Source: an uncultured Pseudomonadales bacterium (GTDB lineage: Bacteria; Pseudomonadota; Gammaproteobacteria; Pseudomonadales; Pseudohongiellaceae). From it: 62,249 nt of DNA. The stretch lies in the NCBI GenBank assembly GCA_947259995.1, contig CAMYOK010000016.1, forward strand, positions 1 to 62,249, written 5' to 3'. This document shows positions 9,348 to 20,126 of this stretch, one piece after another (within the stretch, counting starts at the first letter, position 1; every line of letters starts with the position of its first letter). Below the pieces are notes generated by a model that saw only the letters and a list, made by a program, of their open reading frames with translations, was not told the origin of the DNA and ran no database searches. Made by a program: the position numbers and the translations under genes.

Positions 9348-9998
9348 TCAAGGAGCTTTAGTGAAGCGCAAATACGGCAGCTTGATATCTAATTCACCGA
9401 ATTTCTCTTTCGCATCCGCGTCATTAACACTCAAGGCAACGATAACATCCTGCCCAGGCACCCAGTTTGCCGGTGTAGCAATAGGCTGACCGTCGGTGAG
9501 TTGAACCGCCTGCAAAGCTCTAATGATTTCAGCAAAGTTGCGCCCGACAGACATTGGGTATGACATTGTTAAGCGGATTTTCTTGTCAGGACCGATAATA
9601 AACACGGTGCGAACTGTCGCGCTGTGCGCTGGCGTTCTGCCATCGGGCAGGTAAGCATCGGCGGGAAGCATATTGTAAAGCTTTGACACCGCGAGCGAAG
9701 TGTCATCAATAATCGGGAAATCCGCAGGGCTACCAGCAAAAGCCTCGATATCACGTTTCCACTTCTGATGTTCCTCTACGCTGTCTACCGACACACCGAT
9801 AACTTTCGTATTAAGCTTTTTAAATTCGCCAGAAAGTTGCGCGACTGCGCCAAATTCAGTCGTACACACTGGAGTAAAGTCTTTGGGGTGCGAAAAAATA
9901 ATCGCATAGCTATCACCTATCCATTCATGCAAGTCGATCTTGCCCGCCGTGGAATCGGCTGAAAAATTTGGTGCAACATCGTTGATTCGTAAAGACAT
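9348..9998 (-). CDS. 1-Cys (Prx6-type) peroxiredoxin
   Basis: The 216-residue enzyme should reduce peroxides in the cytoplasm. The active site is FSHPKDFTPVCTTEFG, with peroxidatic Cys about residue 45, and the long C-terminal domain (WVPGQDVIV..., ending LPYLRFTKAP) is that of the Prx6/1-Cys class. No resolving Cys is seen. The start at 9998 is set by an excellent AGGAGGAGTT ribosome site; an upstream in-frame start at 10064 would add 22 residues unlike the family. It lies alone between two terminators and is probably a single-gene unit. Confidence 0.93.
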   Translation of the reverse strand: MSLRINDVAPNFSADSTAGKIDLHEWIGDSYAIIFSHPKDFTPVCTTEFGAVAQLSGEFKKLNTKVIGVSVDSVEEHQKWKRDIEAFAGSPADFPIIDDTSLAVSKLYNMLPADAYLPDGRTPAHSATVRTVFIIGPDKKIRLTMSYPMSVGRNFAEIIRALQAVQLTDGQPIATPANWVPGQDVIVALSVNDADAKEKFGELDIKLPYLRFTKAP

Positions 9999-10120
9999 AA
10001 CTCCTCCTAAGTATTTTGAGTGATGCGAGAAACAAGAGTCTAACAAACTAGCGAAAAAATACATGGATCGAAATCAATGCAAAGCGCACTAGGATAGCTT
10101 CGCGTCGATTGCTAATTGCT

Positions 10121-10160
10121 GAAAAATTAGCAGGCGGCAAGCGCCATATTTGCCACCTGC
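10121..10160 (-). terminator. intrinsic terminator after the sulfite oxidase gene
   Basis: Read leftward, an 11-bp stem (GCAGGTGGCAA / TTGCCGCCTGC, one G-T pair) is followed by TAATTTTTC. It lies just beyond the stop codon of the leftward molybdoenzyme gene. Confidence 0.75.
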
Positions 10161-10170
10161 TCACCTGCAC

Positions 10171-11709
10171 TTAGCCAGATGTGGCTTCAGCAACATAGGC
10201 TGCAAGTGCCCGCATTTCAGCCTCACTAAGTTGCGCCTCATACGCTGGCATCGCCCCCACCCCTTGGTTTACCGCGGCGAATACCTGCTCAACTGTCGGT
10301 TGCAAGGTGTTCAGGTTTGGCCCGATTGCCCCAGCACTACCGGCATCAGACAAAGTGTGACACACGGTACAATTAGGCTGAGCCTTGCCCATGAATATTT
10401 CACGCCCTTGTGCAGCTAAGGGTGATAGTGCAACCGAGGAGTCTAAGGCTTGCACACCCGCCGCCACAGGCGTTGCGCTCGCAGCATTGCCAACACTCGC
10501 GGCGCGGCTATGAGCCGCTACCACGTCTATTTCTAATGCCGGATCGTTCCAACCGTTATGGCCGTAACCGCGATGATTAGGGATTGCGTCGCGTGGTTGT
10601 GTATCGCCAGCCCTGTCAGTAGCTCGGGATACGTAGCGATGCTTGCCCAACGTTAACTCCACGGGTAATACGAAACTGCGCCAAGCATTGGGTCCGAGGT
10701 CAGGTCCAACTAATTGGGCTTCTCGCCAACTCTGCCCACCGTCCGCCGAGACTTCTACTTTATCAATTCCACGTTCGCCAGAGAATGCCACGCCATGCAA
10801 AGTATTAGCGCCAGGAATTACAGATGTGTCATCGGCACCCGGTCCATTCAACCAAGACTTTACCGGCATACGATACATAGAAGGATGCGCTGGGCTGCCG
10901 GATTCGCCAATGTCACGGAATCGATAGCTCGATGCTTGGATTGATGCCCCTGTTTCTACTTCAGTGAGCGCAAGCGTTTTAACCCACTTCACATTGTTTA
11001 CCCCAAAGTAGCCTGGAACAAGTAAGCGAACGGGGCCACCATGCACTAAGGGCAATGGTGCGCCATTCATCTCCCATACCAATAAGCAGTCTTGCAAGCC
11101 CTTGTCTATTGCAACGGAGCGCTCCACCACCACTTGCGATGGATCCACCCCATCAGGAAGTGTCTCAGCGCCAGTGGCAGTGACAAACAACTTGCCATCA
11201 CTAGGACCACCGAAATGCGCAATCACATCGCTGACTCGCACCCCAGTCCACAAGGCACAACCTGCTGCGCCTGTCGCCCATTGAGAACCTGAGGGGTTGT
11301 GTGGAAAATAGGCACGACCATTGCCTGAGCACTGCAATACAGCCGCTTCTATATGGACCGGCAAAGCCTTCAACTCTTCAAGCGTGATAGAGCCGCTGCG
11401 CTGGGCGCCCTCCACTTCGATCCTCCATGCATCGGCATTAGCAACAATCGACTCATCCGGTGTTGGCAGGTTATTACGCACGAAAAAAGCCGACTGAGGC
11501 GTGATCGGAGCCACCCCAAAGGCGGAGCGAAGGGTTTCTAGTGCCCACGGTTGGTCGTTGTGGATAATGTAGTTTGTTGCCAATTTACCAACCGGCATAG
11601 GGCGCTGCATCGCTTGCGCACTGGCCAATCGGGCCAATGGGGCAAGTGCCGCTACGGCGCCGCCAAGAGCGAACGCTTTAATTAAACTGCGGCGATTAAA
11701 AGTGTTCAT
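10171..11709 (-). CDS. sulfite-oxidase-type molybdoenzyme fused to cytochrome c
   Basis: The 512-residue protein starts with a twin-arginine signal (NRRSLIKAFALGG, cleaved after about residue 33), so it is exported folded with molybdopterin. The middle is the sulfite oxidase fold: the Mo-binding cysteine in VLQCSGNGR, then HGGPVRLLVPGYFGVNNVKWV and the C-terminal dimerisation (Ig-like) domain with VEVSADGGQSWREA. The last 80 or so residues are a class I cytochrome c with heme motif CTVCH and probable axial Met in GAMPAY. Family members oxidise sulfite to sulfate (SorA-type); others act on other S or carbon substrates. In SorAB enzymes the cytochrome is a separate subunit, so the fusion here is noteworthy. 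Substrate is inferred. Confidence 0.9.
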   Translation of the reverse strand: MNTFNRRSLIKAFALGGAVAALAPLARLASAQAMQRPMPVGKLATNYIIHNDQPWALETLRSAFGVAPITPQSAFFVRNNLPTPDESIVANADAWRIEVEGAQRSGSITLEELKALPVHIEAAVLQCSGNGRAYFPHNPSGSQWATGAAGCALWTGVRVSDVIAHFGGPSDGKLFVTATGAETLPDGVDPSQVVVERSVAIDKGLQDCLLVWEMNGAPLPLVHGGPVRLLVPGYFGVNNVKWVKTLALTEVETGASIQASSYRFRDIGESGSPAHPSMYRMPVKSWLNGPGADDTSVIPGANTLHGVAFSGERGIDKVEVSADGGQSWREAQLVGPDLGPNAWRSFVLPVELTLGKHRYVSRATDRAGDTQPRDAIPNHRGYGHNGWNDPALEIDVVAAHSRAASVGNAASATPVAAGVQALDSSVALSPLAAQGREIFMGKAQPNCTVCHTLSDAGSAGAIGPNLNTLQPTVEQVFAAVNQGVGAMPAYEAQLSEAEMRALAAYVAEATSG

Positions 11710-11934
11710 AATGATTCCCCTTCGATCATAAGTCCTATAATTCTAGAAACCGAAACCTACTACTAATCTAGAGCAATTCATAGGCACAGCAAGGGCAATT
11801 TTTTCACCCTTGTGCAACTCAACTCTGCAAAGCTCAAGGCATTCACCGCTATTTCATCAAGTTATCGTGTTTGCCACGCTTATGCCGAAAAGATTAAAAT
11901 GCGGGCCACTAAAAGAGGATAGACGAGCTTAGCC

Positions 11935-12252
11935 ATGCAGATTGCCACAGTATTCACCATCATCGCCCGATTTGAAGCATTTACTTGGGCGGGGCTACTC
12001 GTGGGTATGTTTCTAAAATATACGCTGGAGTCCACTGAAATAGGAGTTTGGCTATTCGGTAGACTGCACGGCTTTGCCTTTTTAGCGTATTTTGTGACTG
12101 CCGTCATCACCGGATTGCGGTTACGGTGGCCTTGGTGGGCAACAATACTAGCAGTGCTGTCATCTATTCCTCCCCTAGTCACCTTGCCATTAGAGTTGTG
12201 GTTTAGAAAGATTGGCTTATTGCCCCAAGACACAGAAACTATCAACGCTTGA
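11935..12252 (+). CDS. DUF3817 integral membrane protein
   Basis: The 105-residue protein has three hydrophobic helices: the first starting FEAFTWAGLLVGMFLKY, the second around RLHGFAFLAYFVTAVI, and the third around WWATILAVLSSIPPLVTLPLELWF. The FEA...HG.AF...W..G and final PLE.WF features are the DUF3817 pattern. DUF3817 often sits beside transporters or as a fused domain; its function is unknown. It stands alone, upstream of the Zur-box-like site but separated from merC-like by about 140 bases. Confidence 0.8.
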   Translation: MQIATVFTIIARFEAFTWAGLLVGMFLKYTLESTEIGVWLFGRLHGFAFLAYFVTAVITGLRLRWPWWATILAVLSSIPPLVTLPLELWFRKIGLLPQDTETINA

Positions 12253-12318
12253 TAGTCCATTAAGCAAGCGCTCGCCCCTTATCGGCACTTTCTCTTAGTT
12301 CCTCTCTAGCAAATCAAC

Positions 12319-12337
12319 GATGCTATATTATATCATC
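12319..12337. promoter_or_regulatory. Zur-box-like palindrome upstream of merC-cobW
   Basis: GATGCTATATTATATCATC is a 19-base palindrome with one mismatched pair around a central base. Gammaproteobacterial Zur boxes have a TATA-N-TATA core flanked by inverted AT-rich arms (E. coli znu box type), which this matches. It lies 56 bases ahead of the merC-like start. Zur would repress the downstream pair when zinc is plentiful. A search with a Zur matrix is needed to confirm it. Confidence 0.65.
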
Positions 12338-12392
12338 ACTTATTGATTTAGCATTGCGCTAGAATACTGCCACAACCTATTGAGGAGATAAC

Positions 12393-12806
12393 GTGAAACT
12401 TGTATCCATAAGCATCGACAAAGCCGCCATTGGAATTTCCTTTGCTTGTGCCGTGCACTGCCTTTTGCTGCCTGTCGCGTTAGTCTTCTTGCCTACTTTG
12501 ACCGTTGGCGCCTTAGGCGACGAACGTTTCCATCAATGGATGCTGATGGCGGTCCTACCAACAAGCTTGATTGCATTAACGATGGGGTGTCGTCGCCATA
12601 GGAATATGAGCGTTCTTGCAATGGCCTTACCAGGGCTCGTAATTCTTACACTGGCCGCGATCCTTGGGCATGATACCCTCGGGGAAAGTGGAGAAAAAAT
12701 CGCAACACTATTGGGTGCAGCATTGATCGCTCTGGGGCATATTCGCAACCACACATTGTGCAGACGACTACAATGTCGCTGCAGCACAAACTTAAGCTCC
12801 TGCTAA
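12393..12806 (+). CDS. MerC-domain membrane protein, probable metal transporter
   Basis: The 137-residue protein contains SFACAVHCLLLPVALVFLP, the Cys-x-x-His-Cys first helix typical of the chromosomal MerC-domain family, followed by three more helices (around 46-61, 70-90 and 100-116). A cysteine-rich tail (LCRRLQCRCSTNLSSC) follows. Classical MerC imports mercuric ion, but this chromosomal group usually sits beside Zur or COG0523 genes. A role in zinc or other metal uptake is therefore more likely here. AGGAG lies upstream of the GTG/ATG start. The gene is 50 bases ahead of the CobW-like gene with no terminator between them. Confidence 0.8.
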   Translation: MKLVSISIDKAAIGISFACAVHCLLLPVALVFLPTLTVGALGDERFHQWMLMAVLPTSLIALTMGCRRHRNMSVLAMALPGLVILTLAAILGHDTLGESGEKIATLLGAALIALGHIRNHTLCRRLQCRCSTNLSSC

Positions 12807-12856
12807 GCATTGCTCATTTCTGTATCCTGTAACACCACCTGAGGAGCTCCTCTTGC

Positions 12857-13855
12857 ATGTCAGCACTAAAAGCCGTCCCAACCAATGTCATCACAGGCTT
12901 TCTAGGCGTTGGCAAGTCCACCGCCATACTTAAGCTGCTAAAACAAAAACCCGAACATGAACGCTGGGCTGTACTCGTCAATGAGTTTGGAGAAGTGGGA
13001 GTTGATGGCGCGTTATTGAGCGCAAAGCAAACCGAAGCTTCTGACCTTTTCATTCGTGAAGTCCCCGGAGGGTGTATGTGCTGCGCGTCCGGTTTGCCAA
13101 TGCAGATTGCCCTGAATATGTTACTTGCCCGTGCCAAACCACATCGCCTGCTAATTGAACCCACAGGGCTTGGTCATCCAAAGGAAGTATTGTCTGTATT
13201 AGCGGCCGAGCACTACCGCGAGGTACTAGACCTACGCGCGACTATTACCTTGGTCGATGCGAGAAAAGTGCATGACAAACGCTATACCGATCATCCAATT
13301 TTCAAGCAGCAATTGGAAATAGCCGATGTGATCATCGCCAATAAGACAGATCAATACGGCAAAGAAGATCTACCCGCGCTGTTGGATTTTCTCGACAACA
13401 CAATAGATCTCAATGGCAAAGCAATCTTCCCTGTAAGCCACGGTGCCCTAAAATTGGATTGGTTGACGACACAGGGCACTCGGCACCACCAGCAGCATCA
13501 CCACGACGAAAAAGATGTCGCTTCACTGCCAAAGACCCACGAAATTCCCAGTACGGGTTATCTAAGCATCGATAACGAAGGTGAAGGTTTTTATAGCCGT
13601 GGCTGGATATTCACACCTGAATGGGTATTTGATGCAGACAAGATTTATAGCCTCTTACTGGGCGTCAATGCGGAGCGAATCAAGGGAGTATTCATTACCG
13701 ATCAAGGAGTTAACGCTTACAATAAGGCCGATAACATCCTGACAAAAACCGAACTAGACGACAGCATGGACAGCCGTATTGAATGCATCAGCGCCGATAG
13801 GCACGCGCTCTCAGCCCTGGACGATGCCTTGCTTGATTGCGTGCAGACACGATAA
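12857..13855 (+). CDS. COG0523 (CobW/ZigA-like) metal-handling GTPase
   Basis: The 332-residue protein has a G3E GTPase Walker A (GFLGVGKS, residues 14-21), the metal-binding GGCMCC motif (C73, C75, C76), the NKTD guanine motif (162-165), a His cluster (HHQQHHH about 210-216) and a C-terminal CobW_C domain. COG0523 proteins are GTP-dependent metal chaperones or insertases; Zur-controlled members help zinc enzymes during starvation. The Zur-box-like palindrome upstream and the neighbouring MerC-like gene support a zinc role, not cobalamin synthesis. Start chosen from GAGGAGCTCC just upstream. A bidirectional terminator follows. Confidence 0.9.
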   Translation: MSALKAVPTNVITGFLGVGKSTAILKLLKQKPEHERWAVLVNEFGEVGVDGALLSAKQTEASDLFIREVPGGCMCCASGLPMQIALNMLLARAKPHRLLIEPTGLGHPKEVLSVLAAEHYREVLDLRATITLVDARKVHDKRYTDHPIFKQQLEIADVIIANKTDQYGKEDLPALLDFLDNTIDLNGKAIFPVSHGALKLDWLTTQGTRHHQQHHHDEKDVASLPKTHEIPSTGYLSIDNEGEGFYSRGWIFTPEWVFDADKIYSLLLGVNAERIKGVFITDQGVNAYNKADNILTKTELDDSMDSRIECISADRHALSALDDALLDCVQTR

Positions 13856-13896
13856 GGCAAACTCAACACAGCTGCGCCAAAGTATCCCCACTAAAC

Positions 13897-13931
13897 AAAA
13901 AAACCCAGCAGTTTTGCTGCTAGGTTTTTTG
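13897..13931. terminator. bidirectional terminator between cobW-like gene and guaA
   Basis: A stem AGCAG / CTGCT extends, past one C-A mismatch, into AAAAAACC / GGTTTTTT. It therefore presents a T-tract on both strands, suiting the converging cobW-like and guaBA units. Confidence 0.8.
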
Positions 13932-13963
13932 TTTACGCTGCGATTATTGCGAGAAAGCGCTGA

Positions 13964-15535
13964 TCACTCCCACTCAATCGTCGCTGGCGGCTTAGATGAA
14001 ATATCGTAAGCGACGCGAGACACATCTGCTATTTCATTGATGATGCGATTGCTCACTGTTTCAAGCAGCTCATAAGGCAAATGCGCCCAACGTGCCGTCA
14101 TGAAATCGATCGTCTCTACCGCACGGATCGTGATGACCCATGAGTAACGACGTGCATCGCCAACCACACCGACTGAACGCACTGGCAAGAAAACCGCAAA
14201 GGCTTGGCTAGTCTTGTGGTAATAACCCGAGTTGTGCAGCTCTTCAATGAAGATGGCATCAGCTTTGCGCAAAATATCGCAATACTCTTTCTTCACTTCA
14301 CCAAGAATTCGCACGCCAAGGCCTGGGCCTGGGAATGGATGGCGGTGCACCATGTCGTAAGGAAGCCCAAGCTCCAAACCAAGTTTGCGCACTTCGTCTT
14401 TGAACAATTCGCGCAGTGGCTCTACTAGCCCTAACTTCATGTCTTCGGGCAGGCCACCAACATTATGGTGTGACTTTATCACGTGAGCCTTGCCCGTTTT
14501 AGAGCCGGCAGATTCGATCACATCAGGGTATATCGTCCCCTGCGCTAACCATTTCACGTTTTCGATCTTGCTGGCATGCTCATCAAACACTTCGATAAAG
14601 GTATTGCCAATGGCCTTGCGCTTTAACTCAGGGTCGCTGACCCCCTTAAGCGCAGAAAGAAACTGTTCTTCTGCATCGGCACGAATCACTTTCACACCCA
14701 TGTTCTTGGCAAAAGTCGCCATCACTTGCTCGCCTTCGTTCAAACGCAGCAAGCCGTTGTCTACGAATACGCAAGTCAGTTGATCACCAATGGCTTTGTG
14801 CAACAACGCGGCCACCACTGAGGAGTCAACACCACCAGACAAGCCTAAGAGCACATGATCACTGCCCACTTGCTCGCGCACTTTAGAGATCGCATCTTCA
14901 ATAATATTGGCCGAAGTCCAAAGTGCTTCACACTGACAAATATCACGAACAAAGCGTTCTAATATGCGTAAACCTTGCGCGGTATGAGTCACTTCTGGGT
15001 GAAACTGAATGCCGTAGAACTGACGCTCTTCATTAGACATTGCCGCAATGGGTGCACTCTCGGTTGAGGCGATTATGCCAAAACCTTCCGGCACTTTAAC
15101 GACTTTGTCACCGTGGCTCATCCACACATCTAGCTGCGCTAGACCTTCAGGAGTTATGCGATCTTCGATGCCTTCGAACAATGCCGTTGGCGCGCAGACA
15201 TTCACCTCTGCATATCCAAACTCAGACTTTGCAGACGCCTCTACCTTGCCGCCTAATTGCTCCGCCATGGTTTGCATGCCATAGCAGATTCCTAATAAGG
15301 GCAAGTTGGCTGAGAACAAAAACTCTGGCGCTCGCGGTGAGCCTTCTAGGGTTGCCGTTTCAGGCCCTCCTGAGAAAATGACCCCTTGCGGCGCAAACTC
15401 TTCGATCTCGGCTTGTGTGGACTGGTAATCCCAGATCTCACAATACACCCCCAGCTCACGCACGCGTCGCGCGATGAGCTGAGTGTATTGAGATCCGAAA
15501 TCCAGAATGAGAATTTTCTGGCTATGAATATTCAA
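13964..15535 (-). CDS. guaA: GMP synthase (glutamine-hydrolysing)
   Basis: GuaA aminates XMP to GMP. The 523-residue protein has the class I glutaminase domain (LGICYGMQ with Cys84; FHPEV), the ATP pyrophosphatase P-loop SGGVDSS, and the C-terminal dimerisation domain ending [11 protein letters not shown], which is the nearly invariant C terminus. It sits 26 bases after guaB in the same direction, forming the standard guaBA operon. Confidence 0.98.
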   Translation of the reverse strand: MNIHSQKILILDFGSQYTQLIARRVRELGVYCEIWDYQSTQAEIEEFAPQGVIFSGGPETATLEGSPRAPEFLFSANLPLLGICYGMQTMAEQLGGKVEASAKSEFGYAEVNVCAPTALFEGIEDRITPEGLAQLDVWMSHGDKVVKVPEGFGIIASTESAPIAAMSNEERQFYGIQFHPEVTHTAQGLRILERFVRDICQCEALWTSANIIEDAISKVREQVGSDHVLLGLSGGVDSSVVAALLHKAIGDQLTCVFVDNGLLRLNEGEQVMATFAKNMGVKVIRADAEEQFLSALKGVSDPELKRKAIGNTFIEVFDEHASKIENVKWLAQGTIYPDVIESAGSKTGKAHVIKSHHNVGGLPEDMKLGLVEPLRELFKDEVRKLGLELGLPYDMVHRHPFPGPGLGVRILGEVKKEYCDILRKADAIFIEELHNSGYYHKTSQAFAVFLPVRSVGVVGDARRYSWVITIRAVETIDFMTARWAHLPYELLETVSNRIINEIADVSRVAYDISSKPPATIEWE

Positions 15536-15560
15536 GATGGTTATTGCCTACTTTATGGGT

Positions 15561-17706
<2,146 letters not shown>

Positions 17707-17722
17707 TTATTACTACTCCATA

Positions 17723-18508
17723 CTACTTGAGGTTGAATCTATTAGGAAAACGTCGATTAAGCTTGCTAATTAGCGATGGCATGGCCTTGCTATGAGCCTC
17801 TAACAAGGCAGCAACTGCATCCTCTGGCAGCCAATCGCAGCGCCTGAAAAATTGCACAAAGTCAGAATAGGCGGCTCGCGGCGGACTCATTCGCTTACGC
17901 GCGCGCTCTAGGTCAATCAGACATATCTCGCCGGAATCAAGGTCGATAAACAGATGTGCGGGAAATAGAGCTCCGTGCTGCCATGCGCTCTGGTGAATGG
18001 CTAACAGCTGTTCTCCCACTTGTTGAAGTTGCGGTAAGTAACGACTCCAGTCATTCACACTGGCAGAACACTCCTCAAGGCTAGGCAATTCAATCTTGGG
18101 AGTGAGCAGAACCGCTTGCAATGCCCCATTGCTGCCATGAGTGCGCGTACCAAATGCCCCTAACTTCACACAAGACCATTTCTTCATCATTGCTAACTGC
18201 AAGGCATCGGCCTCGAACTGAAACGTAGGAGCACCACTAAGGTAGCGCAAAGAGTAGCGCTTTTGATTCTCTTGCCTCTTCAGGTAATAACTACGAAACT
18301 CGCCGTTGCGGTGTTGCAGGCGCACGATAGAAACCCCACTCCAACCATTGCGACGAATATTGGCGGGCTCTACAAATTCATGTGGCAAACTCCAAAGCTC
18401 ATCGAAGCCTGCAAGATTCGCGACGGTTAACTGGCTAGCTAAACCCTCTCCAATTATGGCGAGATCATTTTTTTTAATTGTATTCAACGCTGCTGCAATT
18501 GACGTCAT
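17723..18508 (-). CDS. lipopolysaccharide kinase (Kdo/WaaP)-like protein
   Basis: The 261-residue protein resembles the InaA/WaaP/Rdo kinase superfamily. It has RSYYLKRQEN with a likely ATP-binding Lys, HQSAWQHGALFPAHLFID as catalytic loop, and ICLIDLERARKRM as the metal-binding Asp segment. In WaaP/KdkA the loop has a catalytic Asp; here the position reads HGALFPAHLF, so activity may be altered. The family phosphorylates LPS core sugars or is related to InaA stress proteins. It is just upstream of the methyltransferase, probably cotranscribed. A hairpin lies immediately upstream at 18527. Confidence 0.8.
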   Translation of the reverse strand: MTSIAAALNTIKKNDLAIIGEGLASQLTVANLAGFDELWSLPHEFVEPANIRRNGWSGVSIVRLQHRNGEFRSYYLKRQENQKRYSLRYLSGAPTFQFEADALQLAMMKKWSCVKLGAFGTRTHGSNGALQAVLLTPKIELPSLEECSASVNDWSRYLPQLQQVGEQLLAIHQSAWQHGALFPAHLFIDLDSGEICLIDLERARKRMSPPRAAYSDFVQFFRRCDWLPEDAVAALLEAHSKAMPSLISKLNRRFPNRFNLK

Positions 18509-18518
18509 GAGTAAGTTC

Positions 18519-19790
18519 TCAATGATAAAAGCGCGAAACTTCGCGCGCGAATTTCCCCAATGGGGCTTTGTAACCGGCTGTTGTTGTTTTTTGATCGATG
18601 GTATTGTCGAAAAGTCTTTGAGTCTCTAAAGCGTCGTATACTCGACCTAACTGACTATCTAAATGCTGAGTCGCATTGATATAACGGATATGTTCAATTT
18701 CAGCGGGAGCATCGACCGTCAAATAATTGAAGTCTTCGATGCGATCATCACGAATGATGCCCTCTTCCGGAAAGTAATAAATTGCATGAGCAGATTCAAA
18801 AAATATGAAACTAAAAAACGGTGCAGTTGCCGAGCTTATCAACTCAAGCATGTCGCCCACGTTTTTACGGTCACGCTCCCACCCCTCACCTTCGGTGTAA
18901 GATTGAAGTTGCGAATCCTGCAAGCTAGAGAAAATAGTTTTATCAAACTCCGGGTAGGAGAAGCGTGAGCCTGTATAAGCCATCATTGCATAATTGTTAT
19001 TTTTAATGAGTTCCAACATCAATGGTGCTCTATTAGCGTATAGAAAATCAAACCAATACTAACCATATAGACCATAAAACTGAGCAAACATCCCCACTCT
19101 CGTTCCATTTCCTCCACTATAATGTTCGTTAAGGCGTTGAGAATGCTGCGCAAAGCGCCATGTATTGGGCATTATGCCGGGATCGAGCCTATCCGCACGT
19201 AATGACTCAGTACCAAGCAAACAATGTTTTAAGGCTTAGTAAATTCAACATCTGGTGTCGCTGGATAGCGAACACCCCCACCAGTCTCATAGGAATCGGT
19301 CGTTAAAAAATCAGGCCCATTTATTTCAAACCCACTGTTTTCAAAGAACGATCGTGCCGTAACAACGGATATACCATACAATCCGATCCGCTGTACTCAA
19401 GATGACACGATTGTAATTAAACTCCGAGAACGCGTACCAAGCTGCTTGTATAAATAACAACAACGCTATGCTCGACAGCAATCTCTTTGGTGTTAAAAAC
19501 ACTGGATAGAAACGTTCAAACGGAATCATTCGTAATAGCAACTACACCGCAATAGCGATCACTGCAATTGCGAACAAAATTGTTTGGCTTGAAGATAAAG
19601 GCCCGCACAACCGCAGCCAACAAGAAAGAGAGAAGTCCTTGCGCATTCATAACAATCAACATTGGCACTTCCAGTTCCTCTTTATTCGTCACGTCACAGA
19701 TACTCGCAAGCACCACGCAACTAACATTGCAATTAATGAAATAACGATAGAATCAGAATAGAGAATTACCTAGGGAAGCTCTGGGCAATG
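18519..19790 (-). pseudogene. broken YejM-like (DUF3413 plus sulfatase) gene
   Basis: Read leftward, pieces of one inner-membrane sulfatase-family protein appear in order across frames. The membrane part includes PFERFYPVFLTPKRLL and later ISVVTARSFFENSGF. The start of the hydrolase domain follows, with PNTWRFAQHSQRLNEHYSGG, MFAQFYGLYG, a stop, then YWFDFLYANRAP. The open segment 18519-19022 continues with FFESAHAIYYFPEE and HLDSQLGRVYDALETQRLFDNTI. Lesions seen are TAA at 19229-19231, TAG at 19059-19061, a stop near 19528, frameshifts near 19210 and 19382, and loss of everything after DNTI, where the family has its ITGDHG metal site. YejM/PbgA proteins control LPS synthesis; this copy cannot be functional. 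Confidence 0.85.
18527..18546 (-). terminator. weak terminator-like hairpin
   Basis: Read leftward, GCGCGAA / TTCGCGC forms a compact GC-rich hairpin followed by TTTTATC. The T-tract is short. It lies at the 3' end of the broken sulfatase gene, ahead of the LPS-kinase-like gene, and may be its surviving terminator. Confidence 0.5.
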
Positions 19791-20075
19791 CTATCCCACA
19801 ACCATCGCCAAGTTTCCCGTTTCTATAAGCTGCGCGAGTGTTACAGAGGCAAGCTTCGCATTGATGACTGATTCGAGAGAGTCATCGAGGTAGTTCTCAA
19901 CAAAGAAAGGGCCCGAACTACCAGGACGTAGGCCTAATACACTGCGTAGCTGGCCTTGCTCACTTAAACAAAGTAGCCAAGGGAGGAAATGACGAATGCC
20001 GGCACCATCGATTTGCGCATAACGCCCCTGAATGAACGACTCTAAAAATTGCCATTGTGGGCAGTCTTTGTGCAA
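19791..20075 (-). pseudogene. remnant of a thermostable-hemolysin family gene
   Basis: The 94 residues match the N-terminal half of the thermostable hemolysin (delta-VPH) family: RYAQIDGAGIRHFLPWLLCLSE, then LGLRPGSSGPFFVENYLDD and LAQLIETGNLAMV. Family proteins run to about 200 residues or more and continue after the GNLA motif; here a stop follows three residues later and sequence of the broken YejM-like gene begins. It is probably a deletion remnant. The reading start overlaps the xseA promoter region on the other strand. Confidence 0.7.
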
Positions 20076-20126
20076 GGCACACTTTTAAGGTTTATTTGTA
20101 CATCCACCCTGCACTATCATGTCCCC

